A stretch of DNA of 64,000 bases from Przewalskia tangutica (Eukaryota; Streptophyta; Magnoliopsida; Solanales; Solanaceae): the NCBI GenBank assembly GCA_029844215.1, contig JAQGDG010000264.1:151117-215116 (forward strand). The letters run 5' to 3'. Numbering within the stretch: the stretch's first letter is position 1; each line of letters opens with the position of its first letter. Under the pieces are notes generated by a model, which was not told the DNA's origin, searched no databases, and saw nothing but the letters and a program-made list of their open reading frames with translations. Made by a program: the position numbers and the translations under genes. Positions 24,801-38,011 of this stretch are shown piece after piece.

Positions 24801-25203
24801 TATAGGTCAAGTGAAGGCCAACCAATGGCCAAGATGAAGACAAGTGTGGTGCAAGTGTAGGGCTAGATTTCAACCATGTGGACCTTATCCATCTACCACA
24901 CCAACTTGCACAAATATCCTACCTAACCCATTGCCCACTTTTTCGTCCAACTTAGCCGCCCACTCCTTCCAATTAGAGGGTGTCGCCCTCTCGTTGGTCC
25001 AAAATGTTTCGTCTCTCGGAAAAATCCGCAAAAATTATTAATGACATAGCCGGAATTTTCCCTACGTAAGCTGTGGAAACGTTTCGTCGGAAAACGACTC
25101 TAATTGGCACTTGTGTACAATTTTCGAAACTAGCCAATCTTTAAGGCTTAAATTATTATACGTACGCCCTCACGTACATACTCAGGAAATACGGGGTATA
25201 ACA
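21834..25203 (-). mobile_element. R5 5' LTR
   Basis: TGTCACGACC (21834) to GGGTATAACA (25203). It is collinear with 16122-19505, including the repeat block, the TATA box (24797-24805) and the telo-box (24461-24471). Differences are mostly short changes at CAG/CTG and CpG-rich spots. Confidence 0.93.
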
Positions 25204-28117
25204 ACTTGCCTTGCACTTGGCATCATCTTGGCCATTGGTTGGCCAATGCTTGACCTATAAATACCCCCCTTTAGATGAAGAGTTCTTCATCCACAACTCA
25301 CTTTCCAAGTCTTGAAATTCCTCCTCTCTTGTTATAGTTTCGCCCAACACCTCCTCCTCTAGCCTTAGTGGCTTGGCAGGCGCCTCTAAAGCAAGCCCTA
25401 GCCGAAACACTACCCCCCCCCTCCCTTGGTAGGAATGTTGTCTTCCAAGTATTGTTTTAATGCCCAAAATACCCTAGCCCAAATCCCTTATAGTATTTAA
25501 GTAGAAGTGGTGTAAAAATTCTAAGGGTTCTTGGGGCTATCTGAGTGCATTTAGGAGCTAAACCTCGCTCAGGATCGACGTTTATACTTGGATAATATTG
25601 GGCTTATCGAGGTAAATAACCTTATCCTCCCTTTGTAATTAGAATATACATACTGTAGAAGTATAGGAATAAGTATTAAATACTTAGAAGGATATTACAG
25701 AATAGAAATGAATTGTTATCACCGTAGAAGGGTATAAAAGAAGAATGATTGAACTGTACTCACATAGGACTGTATTACCGTAGACTGTATAGTTTACCGG
25801 GTAGGGAAGTGCTGCCCAAATGTCCATAGAATAGCGAACCTCCGCTAGAGCTTTGTACAAAGATGCCTGATCCTAGACGTTGATAGACGATCCGATCATA
25901 TAGGTCGATTCTCTGCGCGCGACATATTCAACTTGGCAGGTGGATTTCACCGAGAAGGTATGTGATTCTTCCTATCCTCTTGAGCATGATATTTTAAAGA
26001 ATATGTATATAGTACGGTAGACGTACGTGTGTTAACTGAATAATAATTACGGCAATGTCTTCAGACTTAAGCCTGAATAATAATTACGACAATGTCTTTT
26101 GACTTAAGCCTGAATAAAAAGAATCTGAAGTAGTTCAAAAGAATTAAGAAACCTTTTTGAAAGAAGAGTAACACTTGGTTTTAAAAGCTTAAGAGTTATA
26201 CTAGCTTTATGGGAAGTTAGGTATAACGGCTTAAGAGTGATAAAAAGAATGATTTATTGATTTAAGAAAATAAGAGACTTGACTTAATTATACTAATGTG
26301 AATTTTGTTAAAAAGTGTGAAACCTCATTCGTGAGTAATGAGTATTTTGGTTTTCAAAAGGAATGATGTTTTACTGATTTCGGAAATCAGAATGAATGTC
26401 GAACAAACCACAGCAGCGCTAATAAAGGGAAATGTTTTGACTAATAAAGTATTATTAAAACCAGTAGAAACTTCCATCTGCATAGGAGCTAAGATGAGAC
26501 AAAATGATATTACATTTCCTAGATCATGGCTGATGTAATAAGATTGTTATGAACAATAATAACCTACTCACACATAAGGTATATGTTTCTCAAATTGTTT
26601 TAAAGGATTAAAACTATGAACTACGAAACCTTTCGAAAATGAGAAACTTGAGTAATTGAAATTAGGCAAACTTGAACGTTGGGAAAAGAATGTTGTTACT
26701 TGATTTTACAAAGAGAAGTGTTTTGATTTACTTCAAAAGATAATCACTCTATTTTTATACTACGGGTATTGTGTGACTTTTGTGAAAGAAACGAATTTTT
26801 TAAAAGAGTAATACATGAAGTACGTCAGCTAAAAACCCAACTTGTTAACATAATGTAGAAAGTACCTTGTGTGAATAACTTGATTGTATTGATTTGTGAT
26901 AGTCTTGTAATACTTTCTTGTTGACTTGATAAGTAAACATGTTAGGATGCTATGTGAGTTAGTATCTTGTGATGTTTGTGTAAAGGGGTTTTCCCTTGTT
27001 GTGCTTAGGTTGTTTAACGATAAGATGTTATGTTAGTATTATATCACTCATGATTACGGGGTTGCCCTCCGATGCGGGTAGACTCAGTAGTCTGTGACCT
27101 ATGATTGAGAATACCTTATGCGGTCACAGGCCTATGCGGAATCGCGGGAGTTCCGTGTTAGTGTCGCGGCCTTGTGGTCATGCGGTCTATGTGGCTACGC
27201 GGACGGGCGAGTCCAGACGCCGGGGAGTAGCTACCCTCGATGCGGGGAATACCTCATGCGGTCCATTGGAGTGGCCCATGCGGAGCTACGGGAAGTTCCA
27301 GGGCTAGACGCGCACATTAGATACTGCGGGCGAGTGGCCAGCTTTGATCATGTGACGGTCTAGACAGATCTCATGATACAGTTTATGACCTTGTTTGTAC
27401 TGTGGGTTTTAGTAGTCGGTTATGCCTTCGTACTTACCCCCGGACGGTTTTATGATGACACCGGTAGGGCCTGGTGTTCATGTGTATTCCTTGGTGCTTT
27501 TATATCATAGACTGCCGGCAGTGAGGAAGGTATTCCACTGCATGATTGATGTTGTGGGCGTGAGACCCATTGTTACATTTGAGTGATGACTTTGAGGGCT
27601 TGAGTCCTGACTTGACATGATCGCTATTTATCAGAATCGTAGTGTTGGTTATCATACATGTCTCCTGCTTTGTATAGACTACTATGATTTCATTTACAGT
27701 ATGTTCAGTTTCACATACTGTACCGCATCGACCTCCTTCGAGCCGCGTTCATGCCGCAGTAGAGGTACTCCTACCGTTGATCCTCGCTCTTAGGATCACC
27801 GCTTTGTTGGAAAAGCTCCGTTCTCCCAGGCTTAGCATTTTGGTACGGTCCTGCCGTTGTAGATATTTGCATTCGGGGTATGGCGGCCCCATCCCGCCAT
27901 TGTTGTTTTAAACTCTTAGGTCTCAGACTCGCTGTAAGGTTGGGATGTAACTGTTCATTTTGGGGTATTTATATACATATATGCCGAAGGCAACTTTTTC
28001 CTAAACCGTGTCTTATTTATACCGCTTTCATATCTTGGTTGTTTATATTCCACGATTTCTCGATGTATGACTACTGGGTGGGTAAGGCACGATCCACGCC
28101 CCGGAACGGTCGTGACA
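25204..28117 (+). mobile_element. R4 5' LTR, second segment
   Basis: It starts with R5's duplicated ACTTG, then continues R4's LTR: TATA box CTATAAATA (25255-25263), C-rich leader, AG|GTAAAT (25612), repeat block (about 27060-27310), the conserved 'tatggcgg' 3' segment, and the end GTCGTGACA (28117). It is collinear with 30790-32468 plus 48915-50156. Confidence 0.92.
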
Positions 28118-28315
28118 AAAGTGGTATCAGGCGATTAATCCTCGGAAAGTGTCTCTGATCGTATCTAGTAGAGTATTGATTATCGCTGTGTTGCACCACA
28201 CCAATAATCGCGAGGCTATAGGATATTTAGGATTGGTTTCCATTCTTCTCACTCAGATCGTGCTTTAGAGGCGTGTTATAAGTTGGACCTCTAACGTATT
28301 CCTTTCCTTACACTG

Positions 28316-29120
28316 ATGCCTCCGCGCCAGTAACTCGGCCTGGGCAAAGCGGTAGGGAGCTGCAGTGGAGTTCGTAGAGTTAGAAGGGCACAGCCCAATC
28401 ATCACCTGCGTGATGCCATGCGGGAATTTCGAGACATCGCCAAAGAAGCAGAGTTTGCACAGCGGCAGCTCTGCACGCCATGACACTGGACCTTCGCCCA
28501 CCACTGGAGCGAAAATATGGATTGGAAGGAGACGGCCCATTACTAGCGAAGATTTGGCGGCGAGATAGTATTTTATGTACCGGTATACCAAGGATATTGA
28601 TGATTGTCTAAAGAAGGGTTGTGAAGAAGTAGCTCTTCAGAACGAATAGGCAAAGCTTGCGTTCAGATTATGTGTAGCGGGTGAGAGATGTAAGATCGAC
28701 AATTAACCAAGATCAGTAAGAGGCCCGATTAAGATCATTTGGTAACTCGAGGCGAACGCCTCGCAGCGGTTAGAATGCGCTCCGCGGTCAGTGTCCTCCC
28801 GTGGTTGATTTTTCCTCGATGTGTGGAAGTTCACAGAAATGTCGTCTTGCGATGTTTTTTTTGCGGCCGTGTCGAGCGTATGGCGAAAGAATGTGCGAAG
28901 GAGGACTCACTACTAGATCGTTGTGGATTCGGTAGTGCGGAGAGGAAGGGGTGTTAGCTGAGGAGGCCACCCCACCCTGTGGCCATTGTGGTCGATGTCA
29001 TTTTGGGAGTGTCGTGCTTCGCAAAGCTTGTTATGTTTAAGGCAGGCCATTTTATGAGAAATTGTCCAACCGAGTTGGCGGGATGTAGGGACTCACTTCG
29101 GGATCGAGTGGATAGTTCAT
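28316..29120 (+). pseudogene. gag: R4 gag remnant with three zinc-knuckle-like segments
   Basis: A start codon at 28316 opens M-P-P-R, as in R6 and R9, after the shared leader, but a stop follows within a few codons. In the reading around 28395 the peptide HHLRDAMREFRDIAK is readable. At 28853-28894, RCFFCGRVERMAKECA has CX2CX4-X-X4C spacing with the expected His replaced by Arg. Around 28976-29020, CGHCGRCHFGS is readable, and at 29050-29082 AGHFMRNCP. These are CCHC nucleocapsid motifs in broken frames. The gene is not functional as read. Confidence 0.68.
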
Positions 29121-30437
29121 CACATTCTCACTATGGCCAACAGTATGATTGATTAGAACAACCTAGGGGAAGTGTCGCGTAGATACAGGTATATCCTTAA
29201 CCCTTTAGAGATTTATATGTGTAGTAAGATGCGAATATCTTAAGTATTGGTTTCGGTTAGCATGGTGTTAGTGTGATTAGAATTGTTTATTAGTTAACCG
29301 GGTAAGATTGGGGGATAGAGAGAGTGAGAGCCTTAGAATATTATACGTAGAGACCTTAGAGGCGAGGCCATCTTTGGTAAAAGAATTATTTCATGTTTGA
29401 CCCTTATCGAGGTGCATTGTATACGTGAGATATTTTTGTGGGATGAATCCCTGAGTGATGTGAAATGAAAGAGGGTAGTTGAGCTTAGAAGACCGCTAGG
29501 TTTTCGTAACGTGATTAGTGAGATTGTTCCGGATCAGGGAGCTAGTGTTTGCGCGTTGCGGTCGGGTTGAGGCCATGGCGGGTCGACCCATCACTGTATG
29601 ATGGTGGGGTCAGTTTGTGGTGGTCCCGCATGTTAAGGTCACGAGGGTGTTAGGCCCGTTTAGTTAACCATCGTGCGAATTCGTGGATCGTTCGATCGAT
29701 AGTCGGGCCGATGAGGTCACCATCTTATCTTTAGTCAAACCGTACTCGGTAGTAAGTTGCGAGATGATTATTTCAGAAGTTTGTAAGGCTGCAGGTGCCT
29801 ACCTTCACCTTATAGTCGATAGTGGAGTCCGTTCACTGTTTCTTTCTGGAAGAGTTACCAGCAAGGTTAGGAACTCGGTGAATCTCGTCGCATTCACCCT
29901 GCAAGTGGTTGGATTTCGGTAGGCGTAAGGACTCTTCGCTCTTGTTGAGTATGTATTATATAGCTACCGTTTCGTGATTCGGGTGTCGCCGCTTGGAGCC
30001 TTTTATAAGCTTAGTGTAAGATTGCCGATCGATTGATTCGATGTAAGCAAGGTGCAGATAGTTGGTTCGCACTTGTTCGCAGGCGTGGATAGTGGAGCTT
30101 ATCCGTAAGAGGTTATTGGCAGTAGTCGGTGGGAAGCGATCGAAACATGATAAGTTATGAGAAAGAGTTCGAGTGTACGAGAATGGTACGACGAGTAAGG
30201 GAAGAGGCGAGCATGTGTAAGGACATAGATGTGATCATTTCGTTTGTAAAGAGTAGGTGCGATAGGAAGTATCTTTTAGACCCCTGGAGGGGAGCTTTTG
30301 TGATGATAGAGGTGATTCCTCGCGGAATTGGATGTAAGTTTTTGCGCAGGTGTTCTGTGGCCAGGTGTGGCATGGTTGTTTTCGTAAGTATAGCAGTGAG
30401 GACTATATTGGTGCTGCTTGTTTTGAGACTTAAAAGG

Positions 30438-30470
30438 AACATTCGAGACGAATGTTTCTAAGGAGGAGAA
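30438..30470 (+). other. R4 hairpin plus polypurine tract
   Basis: AACATTCG (30438-30445) and CGAATGTT (30449-30456) pair around AGA. AAGGAGGAGAA (30460-30470) then abuts the 3' LTR. Confidence 0.88.
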
Positions 30471-32468
30471 TGTTATACCGTATTTCAGTATGCGTGGGAC
30501 GACGAAAAGTTGAAGCTTAAAGTATGTAAGGCGAATTTCACTTTGTGCACAACACCCGATTAGAGTCGTTTTTCGAACAAACGTTTTAAAAAACACGCGT
30601 AGGATAAATTACCGCTATGTCATTTATAAATTTTTCGGATTTTTACGAGACGAAACATTTTGGACAACGAGAGGCTTACACTCACCCTCTCATCGGGGAC
30701 GTTAGCGGTAAAGGGTGGCCGATTGGGTTGGCTTTTTGTCAAGGAGTTGGTAGGATATTTTTGATGTAGTAGATAGAGTGGACACTTGCCTAAATCCTCA
30801 CCCTACACTTGCCTTGCACTTGGCATCATCTTGGCCATTGGTTGGCCAATGCTTGACCTATAAATACCCCCCTTTAGATGAAGAGTTCTTCATCCACAAC
30901 TCACTTTCCCAGTCTTGAAATTCCCTCCCCTCTCGTGTTCTAGTTTCGTCCAACACCTCTCTTCCCCTCTAGCCTTAGTGGCTTGGCCGAGAACCCCCCC
31001 CCCCCTCTAAAGCAAGCCCTAGCCGAAACACTACCCCCCCTCCCTTGGTAGGAATGTTGTCTTCCAAGTATTGTTTTAATGCCCAAAATACCCTAGCCCA
31101 AATCCCTTATAGTATTTAAGTAGAAGTGGTGTAGAACTTCTAAGGGTTCTTGGGGCTATCGGAGCGTGCATTTAGGAGCTAAACCTCGCTCAGGATCGAC
31201 GTTTATACTTGGATAATATTTGGCTTATCGAGGTAAATAACCTTATCCTCCCTTTGTAATTAGAATATACATAATTGTAGAAGTATAGGAATAAGTATTA
31301 AATACTTGAAGGATATTCTGAATAGAAATGAACTGTTATCACCGTAGAAGGGTATAAAAGAAGAATGATTGAACTGTACTCACATAGGACTGTATTACCG
31401 TAGACTGTATAGTTTACCGGGTAGGGAAGTGCTGCCCAAATGTCCATAGAATAGCGAACCCTCTGCTTAGACGTTGATAGACGTATTTGACTGTTATAGG
31501 TCGATTCTCTGCGTGCGACATATTCAACTTGGCAGGTGGATTTCGCCGAGAAAGTATGTGATTCTTCCTATCCTCTTGAGCATGATATTTTAAAGAATAT
31601 GTATATAGTACGGTAGACGTACGTGTGTTAACTGAATAATAATTACGGCAATGTCTTCGGACTTAAGCCTGAATAATAATTACTGCAATGTCTTTTGACT
31701 TAAGCCTGAATAAAAAGAATCTGAAGTAGTTCAAAAGAATTAAGAAACCTTTTTGAAAGAAGAGTAACACTTGGTTTTAAAAGCTTAAGAGTTATACTAG
31801 CTTTATGGGAAGTTAGGTATAACGGCTTAAGAGTGATAAAAAGAATGATTTATTGATTTAAGAAAATAAGAGACTTGACTTAATTATACTAATGTGAATT
31901 TTGTTAAAAAGTGTGAAACCTCATTCGTGAGTAATGAGTATTTTGGTTTTCAAAAGGAATGATGTTTCACGATTTGAAATCGAATGAATGTCGAACAAAC
32001 CACAGTGGCGCTAATAAAGAAATGTTTTGACTAATAAAGTATTATTAAAACCAAGAAAATTCCATCTGCATAGGAGCTAAGATGAGACAAAATGATATTA
32101 CATTTCCTAGATCATGGCTGCTGTAATAAGATTGTTATGAACAATAATAACCTACTCACACATAAGGTATATGTTTCTCAAATTGTTTTAAAGGATTAAA
32201 ACTATGAACTACGAAACCTTTCGAAAATGAGAAACTTGAGTAATTGAAATTAGGCAAACTTGAACGTTGGGAAAAGAATGTTGTTACTTGATTTTACAAA
32301 GAGAAGTGTTTTGATTTACTTCAAAAGATAATCACTCTATTTTTATACTACGGGTATTGTGTGACTTTTGTGAAAGAAACGGATCTTTTAAAAGAGTAAT
32401 ACATGAAGTACTTTGTGGCTAAAAACCCGAACTTGTTAACATATTGTAGAAAGTACCTTGTGTGAATA
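30471..32468 (+). mobile_element. R4 3' LTR, first segment (interrupted by L1)
   Basis: TGTTATACCG at 30471. TATA box CTATAAATA at 30858-30866. It is collinear with the R4 5' LTR until 'ccttgtgtgaata' (32456-32468), where the LINE poly-A end begins. LTR sequence resumes at 48915. Confidence 0.92.
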
Positions 32469-32599
32469 TTTTTTTTTTTTTTAGGTAAATGCAAATATTA
32501 TTACTAATAACGAAAAGGAAGTGGCTACAATCAGTCGTTGAGGTATCTCAGGCCTCAACGTAATGCAAACATGAAGTGAAATAGGGGAGGGGTGGTCAC

Positions 32600-35500
32600 T
32601 CAAAAGGTGCCATTACAAGAGGGGATAAAATCATAGAGAACTCTATAAGATGTTGTTTTGATTCTTGCAATGACCTCTTCTGCCGGAAAGCTTGTGCCTT
32701 CAAAGAGCATTGTGTTTCTTGCCCTCCAAATCTCATAAACCATTATGCAAAAAGTAAGCAAAATAGCTTTGGCTCGGATGTCATTCCGGTGTTCTTTCTT
32801 AATCCATTTAAGGGAGCTTTCAACAGTTGTCATCTCTCTTCTAATACCCAACCAATCTCTTATGCTCTTCCAAATCATGTGTGTATAGGGGCAGGCAAAG
32901 AAGAGATGTTCCCTTGTTTCATTAGCTTGCTTATAACCCAAGATTTATCCTCCAAGTTGAGAAATGATAGAGTATCCTTTGTAGCTAACAGTTTTCTGCA
33001 ATTTAGCCACATAGTAAAAGAGAATTTGGGAGGAATGAAGCCTTTCCAAATTTGTGACATCCAAGGATTTTTAGCTTGCGGAGTGCGCAAGATATCATAC
33101 ACGAGGCTTGAATCAAAAATACCGTTGGCACAACATTTTGTAAAGCCGTCAATAGCATCACCATGGCTACCAAAGATAGAAACAAATTTGTCGCGAATCC
33201 CACAAATCTTTTTGAATAAGGGGGAGTCCCTAGGACGTACCTCATAGTCCCAAATAGTAATACCTCTCAAATAGTGGCTATTGATCCATTGGACCCAAAG
33301 AGAATCAGCTTCCGTGTGAGTTTGCCAAATCGTCCTGGATAACAAGGCATGATTCCATTCCTTGATGTTCATAAGACCCAAGCCACCTTCAGTTTGAGGT
33401 AAGCAAATGATATCCTAAGCTACTCTTGGTGGTTTCCCACCCCATAAGAACTGAATACAAGCAGACCGTACCTTGTTGATAATAGTGGCCGGGATAGGAA
33501 GTTCCCGGAACCAAAAGCTCAACCCCTTCGACAACCGACTGATTAGTTCCACTACCAAAGATAAGAAAGGGTGTGATGCCCCCATTTCTGAATGTAATTT
33601 GAAATAGCACTAGTGAATGGGGCAAATTGATCCACCGAGACTGAAATTGGGGACAAAGGGATCCCCAAGTATCGTACCGGAAAGCTTCCAATGGCGAAAC
33701 CCACCCTGGACAATATCAAGTCCCGAACTGTAGAATGCATTCCCGCTAAGTAGACAGAGGATTTAGCTGGGTTAAGAGTTAATCCTGAGGCAGCCTCCAA
33801 CTCTTCCAGACAATTCATAAGAATCCCAACTGAAGATATATCTCCTTTGGCAAAAAGCATGAGGTCATCCGCGAACGCCAGATGAGTAATGCCCAAATTC
33901 TTACACTTTGGAAAGTATGAGAAAGCTCTTGCCTTAGCCTTCATTTTAAGCAGCCTTGAGAGGTATTCCATGTACAAGATGAAGAAAGTAGGGGACATAG
34001 GATCACCTTGTCTTAGGCCGCGCTTTCCTTTGAAGTATCCATGTAGCTCACCATTGATAGAAAGGGAGAAGGAGGTTGAGCTAACACATTCCATGATCCA
34101 TCTTGTAAATCTGTCTGGAAATTTTAGACTTAGTACCAATTCGAGGAAGCTCCAAGAGATCAGACGAATGCTTTACGAAGGTCCACCATAAGCATACATC
34201 TTGGTGAGACTCTGGTTCTATTAAATCCTCACACAAGCTCTTGTGCTACATATACGTTGTCCATCATGTTTCTTCCTTTCACAAAAGCCCCTTGGGATTT
34301 GTCAATGAGAGAAGGAAGGATCAATGCCATTCTGTTAGCTAGAATCTTTGTGATGATCTTATAGGTCACATTCGTCAATCCGATTGGCCTGAAATCATTT
34401 ACCTTGGGATCATGATCAGTCTTTGGTAGCGTGGTAACGATGGTATGATTTACCGCTTCAAAAGAACTCCGGTGAGAAGAACTCTTGGACACATCTTACA
34501 ACATCATGGCCCACATCTTTCCATCTATTCTTGAAGAAGGCCGCCGTATAACCATCTGGTCCAGGTGCCTTGTCATTGCCTATATCAGAGAGAGCTTCCC
34601 AAATCTCTTTTGGGGTGATGAAATGCAAAAGCTGTAATCTCTCTTCTTCACTCAGCTTTGGGCCATAGTTGAACACTTCAGGATCAAAGTTGGTAGTGGG
34701 TCGGGAAGTACCTAATAGATCTTCGTAAAATTCAACGAGCAACTTCCTAACTTCTTCTGGTGATGTAGTGATAGTACCATTAGCTTTAACAAGAAAGTTA
34801 ATGGAGTTCCTGACATTACTCCTTTTGATCAAGCTATGAAAGTATTTGGAACATCTATCACTTCCAATCAAGTGTTTCTGTCTTGACTTCTGCCTTATGA
34901 AGTGTCTTTCGGCCTAAGGTGTTTGCTCTAGCTCTTGAGTACTTAACCTTGGCTTTAAGCTCCTCATCAAAGGGATTTTCCATGTGTGCATTGATAGCCT
35001 CCTTGAACTCTATGTTTGCCCCTTTTGCTCTTTGTTCAATACCTCCAAAGTCACTGCTCAAAGCCCTTAAAGGTTGCTTGAGGCTTTCAATTTGGAGGCA
35101 AGGACGAATTGAGCAGTTCCCAATATGTCTTGTCTCCAACATGAAGTCATAATGTTCTCAAAGGCTGTGTGAAAGCCACATATTCATGAACTTGAAAGGC
35201 GTTTCCCAACATTATAGGATGCAATAATCGTGGCTATCACAGACGTGGTCCGAGACAGTTCCATAGGCATGAAATTGGGTGCATTCTAGGGTCAAATCAC
35301 TCCAACTTTGATTCATCAACACTCTATCAAGCTTAGACCAAATCGAACCATTCGCCCAAGTGTAGAAGGCAGGAAGAAGGAGCGTCTTCTAGTCCATGAG
35401 AATTCCTGAAATCTCCAAGATCCCTAAGTGCATAAGGCGTGAGAGGAGGACCCCCCACCTTATCATGAGGGTAGCAATAAGTGTTGAAATCTCCCATAAT

Positions 35501-35917
35501 CATCCAAGGCTTAGTGATGCCAACACCCAAGTGAGAAAGGTGATGCCAAAGCATCCTTCTATCCGAGATGCTATTAACCGGCACACAAACGTGGCAGGAA
35601 GGACACTTGTGTTATATTGCAACTTGCTCGACATGGATATGCTGAGAGTCCATACCAAGCACTTCGCAACAAACCCTGGAAGGATCCCAAAGTAATAGCA
35701 TTCTACCGCCTCCAATGAATTCCAAATTTGAGCAAAACTTCCATGCTTTGAATCTTTGAGTAGAGAAAGACTCTGTCCTTGGCCGAGATAGCTTAGTTTC
35801 CAATAGACAAATCATAGCCGCGTCATGCTGTTTTGTGATACTACACACTAGAGCTTGCGTGGCAGCCCTGTCCCTTTGTCCGCAAAGACCACGGACATTC
35901 CAACAAAGTATTTTCAT
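32600..35917 (-). pseudogene. L1 ORF2: endonuclease / reverse transcriptase / zinc-finger protein
   Basis: ORF2 nicks target DNA and reverse-transcribes from the nick. On the minus strand it starts MKILCWNVRGL at 35917, exactly at the endonuclease domain. LLETKLS supplies the catalytic Glu, PWMIMGDFN (about 35500) the Asp-Asn motif, and SDH (about 35245) the last catalytic motif. RT follows: DKAPGPDG (about 34570), SQGAFVKGRNMMDN (about 34290), GLRQGDPMSP (about 34010), catalytic FADDLMLF (about 33870) and YLGIPLS (about 33660). The C-terminus, with WKGFIPPKFSFTMW and EHLFFACPYTHMIW, matches the plant LINE zf-RVT region. The stop is at 32600. At least eight frame changes make it a pseudogene as read. 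Confidence 0.92.
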
Positions 35918-35919
35918 TA
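35915..35919 (-). promoter_or_regulatory. TAATG overlap of ORF1 stop and ORF2 start
   Basis: On the minus strand the ORF1 stop TAA (35919-35917) shares its last A with the ORF2 ATG (35917-35915). The ORF1 frame immediately upstream is open for 75 codons. ORF2's first residues are already endonuclease sequence, so this ATG is the natural start. The arrangement suggests stop-restart translation. Confidence 0.7.
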
Positions 35920-38011
35920 GGAAACAAAGGAGGTTTTATTAGCACCTCCGCGCTTAGCTGCCTTTGCTTTCCCACTGCTTTTTGGCCCATTCTTTTTGGA
36001 CAAAACTTCTTGCCATCCATCATCTTTGTTGCTGGAAGCCATAACTTGTGTACCAGCCAAGCTATGTTCCCCGCGTTCAAAGTTAACGTTACTTGACACA
36101 AGCTGAGCCTTTTCCGTAGCACCGTTGTATGTCACTTCATCCAACGGGTGGCGGGTTCATAGGCATCTCGTAATCAGAATGTTTTGACTCACCCTCATCC
36201 TAACATGTTGTGTACGCCATTGTGAGAATTAGGCGGTGAGGACTTTGCTAGAGAATCCCGCAAACATGGTGGGCGAATGACCCAAAACCGGGACCGCGGC
36301 ATGTGATACTTCTCCCAAGCTTCCGGTACCAGGAGGTGTTGTGTGCTCAGTTTCTTCAATGTCCATCAAGTTATCAGCATCTACGGGATGTTGATGAGTT
36401 GGTGGATGAGGGGGAGGAGGGTTGGTTCCACCCGTACCTGTGTTGACCTTCAAACGAGGAGAATCATCCGTGTTGTTAGGGGTACCTCAAGATGTGCGTG
36501 TTTTGGAGCTTCTTCATTGTTGACATCATCCCTTAGCTTCCTACACTTCAAATGGTTGTGTCCAAAGCCGCACAATGATAGCAAAAGTCCGGTAATTCTC
36601 ATAGTTTACCCTTTGAGTATACCTTCGTTATCGGGAGATTGACGACAAAATCCATTATCGGCTCCTCGCTAACATCCACTTCCACTAGAACTCTTGATAG
36701 TTCATTTTAGACCTTTCCTTAGTATATTGGTCGGTGTAAAGAGGTTTTCCTACACGTGAAGCAATCTTACTAAGGCCCGTTACCTCAAATAGAAAGGGGA
36801 ATTTCCGAAAGTGACCCAAATAGGAATGTCCATAAACAAATCATCCGTTATAAGAACTCCTTTATTGATAGCCTTGAGCATCATGGTTTTCCCGTAGACC
36901 ATATAAGGGCCTCCGTGAAGTACATTAGTGCGCTCTTCCTCCGTCATGAATTTGAACATTGTCCAGCCTTTGCCATATGGTATAATACGGCATTTCACTC
37001 CCCATCCTTTCACAATCGTGATTCAATGCTTCTCTTCCCGGGAAAGTACCCGTGAAGCAACCTATTAGGCAATAGCCCCAAGTTTCTATGAAAGGAACTT
37101 CATCCTCAGCTTCTATATGTACTTCCGCCCCTTGTTGGTCACTACATTGTAACTCCATACCTTTTGCCTCAATCCTAGTTCCCGCAAAGACTCCGATAAG
37201 TCTTTTAGGAGGAAGGACCTTTTCCATGGTTTGGGAAGATTGTTTTGAGTTGTGGCCGTGGTAGGGATATGATGTGGTTTAGGAGATGCATTAGTGTGTA
37301 AATCATTGGGAGGTATATCTGGAGGTATAGGTGGGGAAGGGTAGAAGGGAGTGAGCTTGGGCCCGCAATAGAAGAGATGATTTGCGTGCCATTTGGGAGG
37401 GTAGGGAATTTGTGTTGGTTTTCAGAAGGAATAGAAAGAAGAGGAGATAGAAGGGGTGAGGTGTTGTGAAATTCAGGAAGTAGTGAAGTGGTGTTAGATA
37501 AGAGAGGGGGGATGTTAAAGACTCTACTCGAATCCGAGGAAGTGTTAAAGACGAAAGGAGTGTTGTGATTCTTGAGATTGCCTCCACTTAGCAAACTAGC
37601 TAAAGTAGGGAAGGCTTCATTGGTGACACTTAAAGAAATCTGGGGTAGTTGACTTGAATCACGAGAAGGCGCTTTGAATCCCGTCTCATTCAATGTCGAC
37701 CCTCGCTCTTGCATCATTGATGGTTATGGAGTTCCTAGGCTCCTTGGACATAGAAATAGCTTTGTTTCTCACAATTGACTTGGCTCTTCATGTAACGTGA
37801 GTAGTCAATGTCCCTAGATTGTCCCCCTGATCCGTCTTGGAACCAAGACCATCATAAAGTCCCGGAGTTATTAGAGAGTCATTGATACCCGCCTCATAAA
37901 TGTGCGACGCCTCGGCTCTTGCATCATTGATGGTTATGGAGTTCCTAGGCTCCTTGGACATAGGAATAGCTTTGTTTCTCACAATTGACTTGGCTCTTCG
38001 TGTAACATGAG
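35917..38011 (-). pseudogene. L1 ORF1, C-terminal two thirds (DUF4283-like and zinc knuckle)
   Basis: ORF1 is the RNA-binding protein of plant LINEs. In order on the minus strand it has a 70-residue repeat region (37706-38011), a low-complexity Ser/Thr/Leu-rich segment (about 37250-37700), and a DUF4283-like region (about 36780-37227). That region shows GYCLIGCFTGTFPG and, in another frame, MFKFMTEEERTNVLHGGPY. Next comes a zinc knuckle split by a 2-nt shift (CYHC then GFGHNHLKC, about 36544-36583). A Lys-rich tail (QEVLSKKNGPKSSGKAKAAK) ends at the TAA overlapping ORF2. Several frameshifts are present. Confidence 0.82.

Larger units (their letters stand above)
16122..25203 (-). mobile_element. 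R5: complete short-interior (gag-only type) LTR element
   Basis: This 9.08-kb minus-strand element is flanked by ACTTG (16117-16121 and 25204-25208). In element orientation it has a 5' LTR 21834-25203, an interior 19506-21833 of only 2.33 kb, and a 3' LTR 16122-19505. The interior carries a primer site, a broken gag with CCHC remnants, a non-coding stretch and a purine tract. It lacks recognisable RT, RNase H or integrase. R4 and R8 share this organisation. The two LTRs look very similar by eye, which suggests a fairly recent insertion. Confidence 0.92.
28118..30470 (+). mobile_element. R4 interior (gag-only type, 2.35 kb)
   Basis: It runs from a degraded primer site (28122-28133, TGGTATCAGGCG) to the purine tract (30460-30470). 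It has gag sequence to about 29120, then about 1.3 kb without recognisable protease, RT or RNase H. A short segment at about 30020-30120 resembles the integrase C-terminal part of R6 (about 44590-44680). The length is close to R5's interior, and the non-coding segments are shared with R5 and R8. Confidence 0.8.

Noticed and set aside
30155..30596. Two opposite ORFs of about 100 codons near the end of the R4 interior
   Set aside because: The region is the shared non-coding filler, hairpin and LTR start. The ORFs run across the LTR boundary and match no domain.
32469..32482. A simple poly-T microsatellite
   Set aside because: It is the poly-A tail of the minus-strand LINE, bounded by the target duplication.
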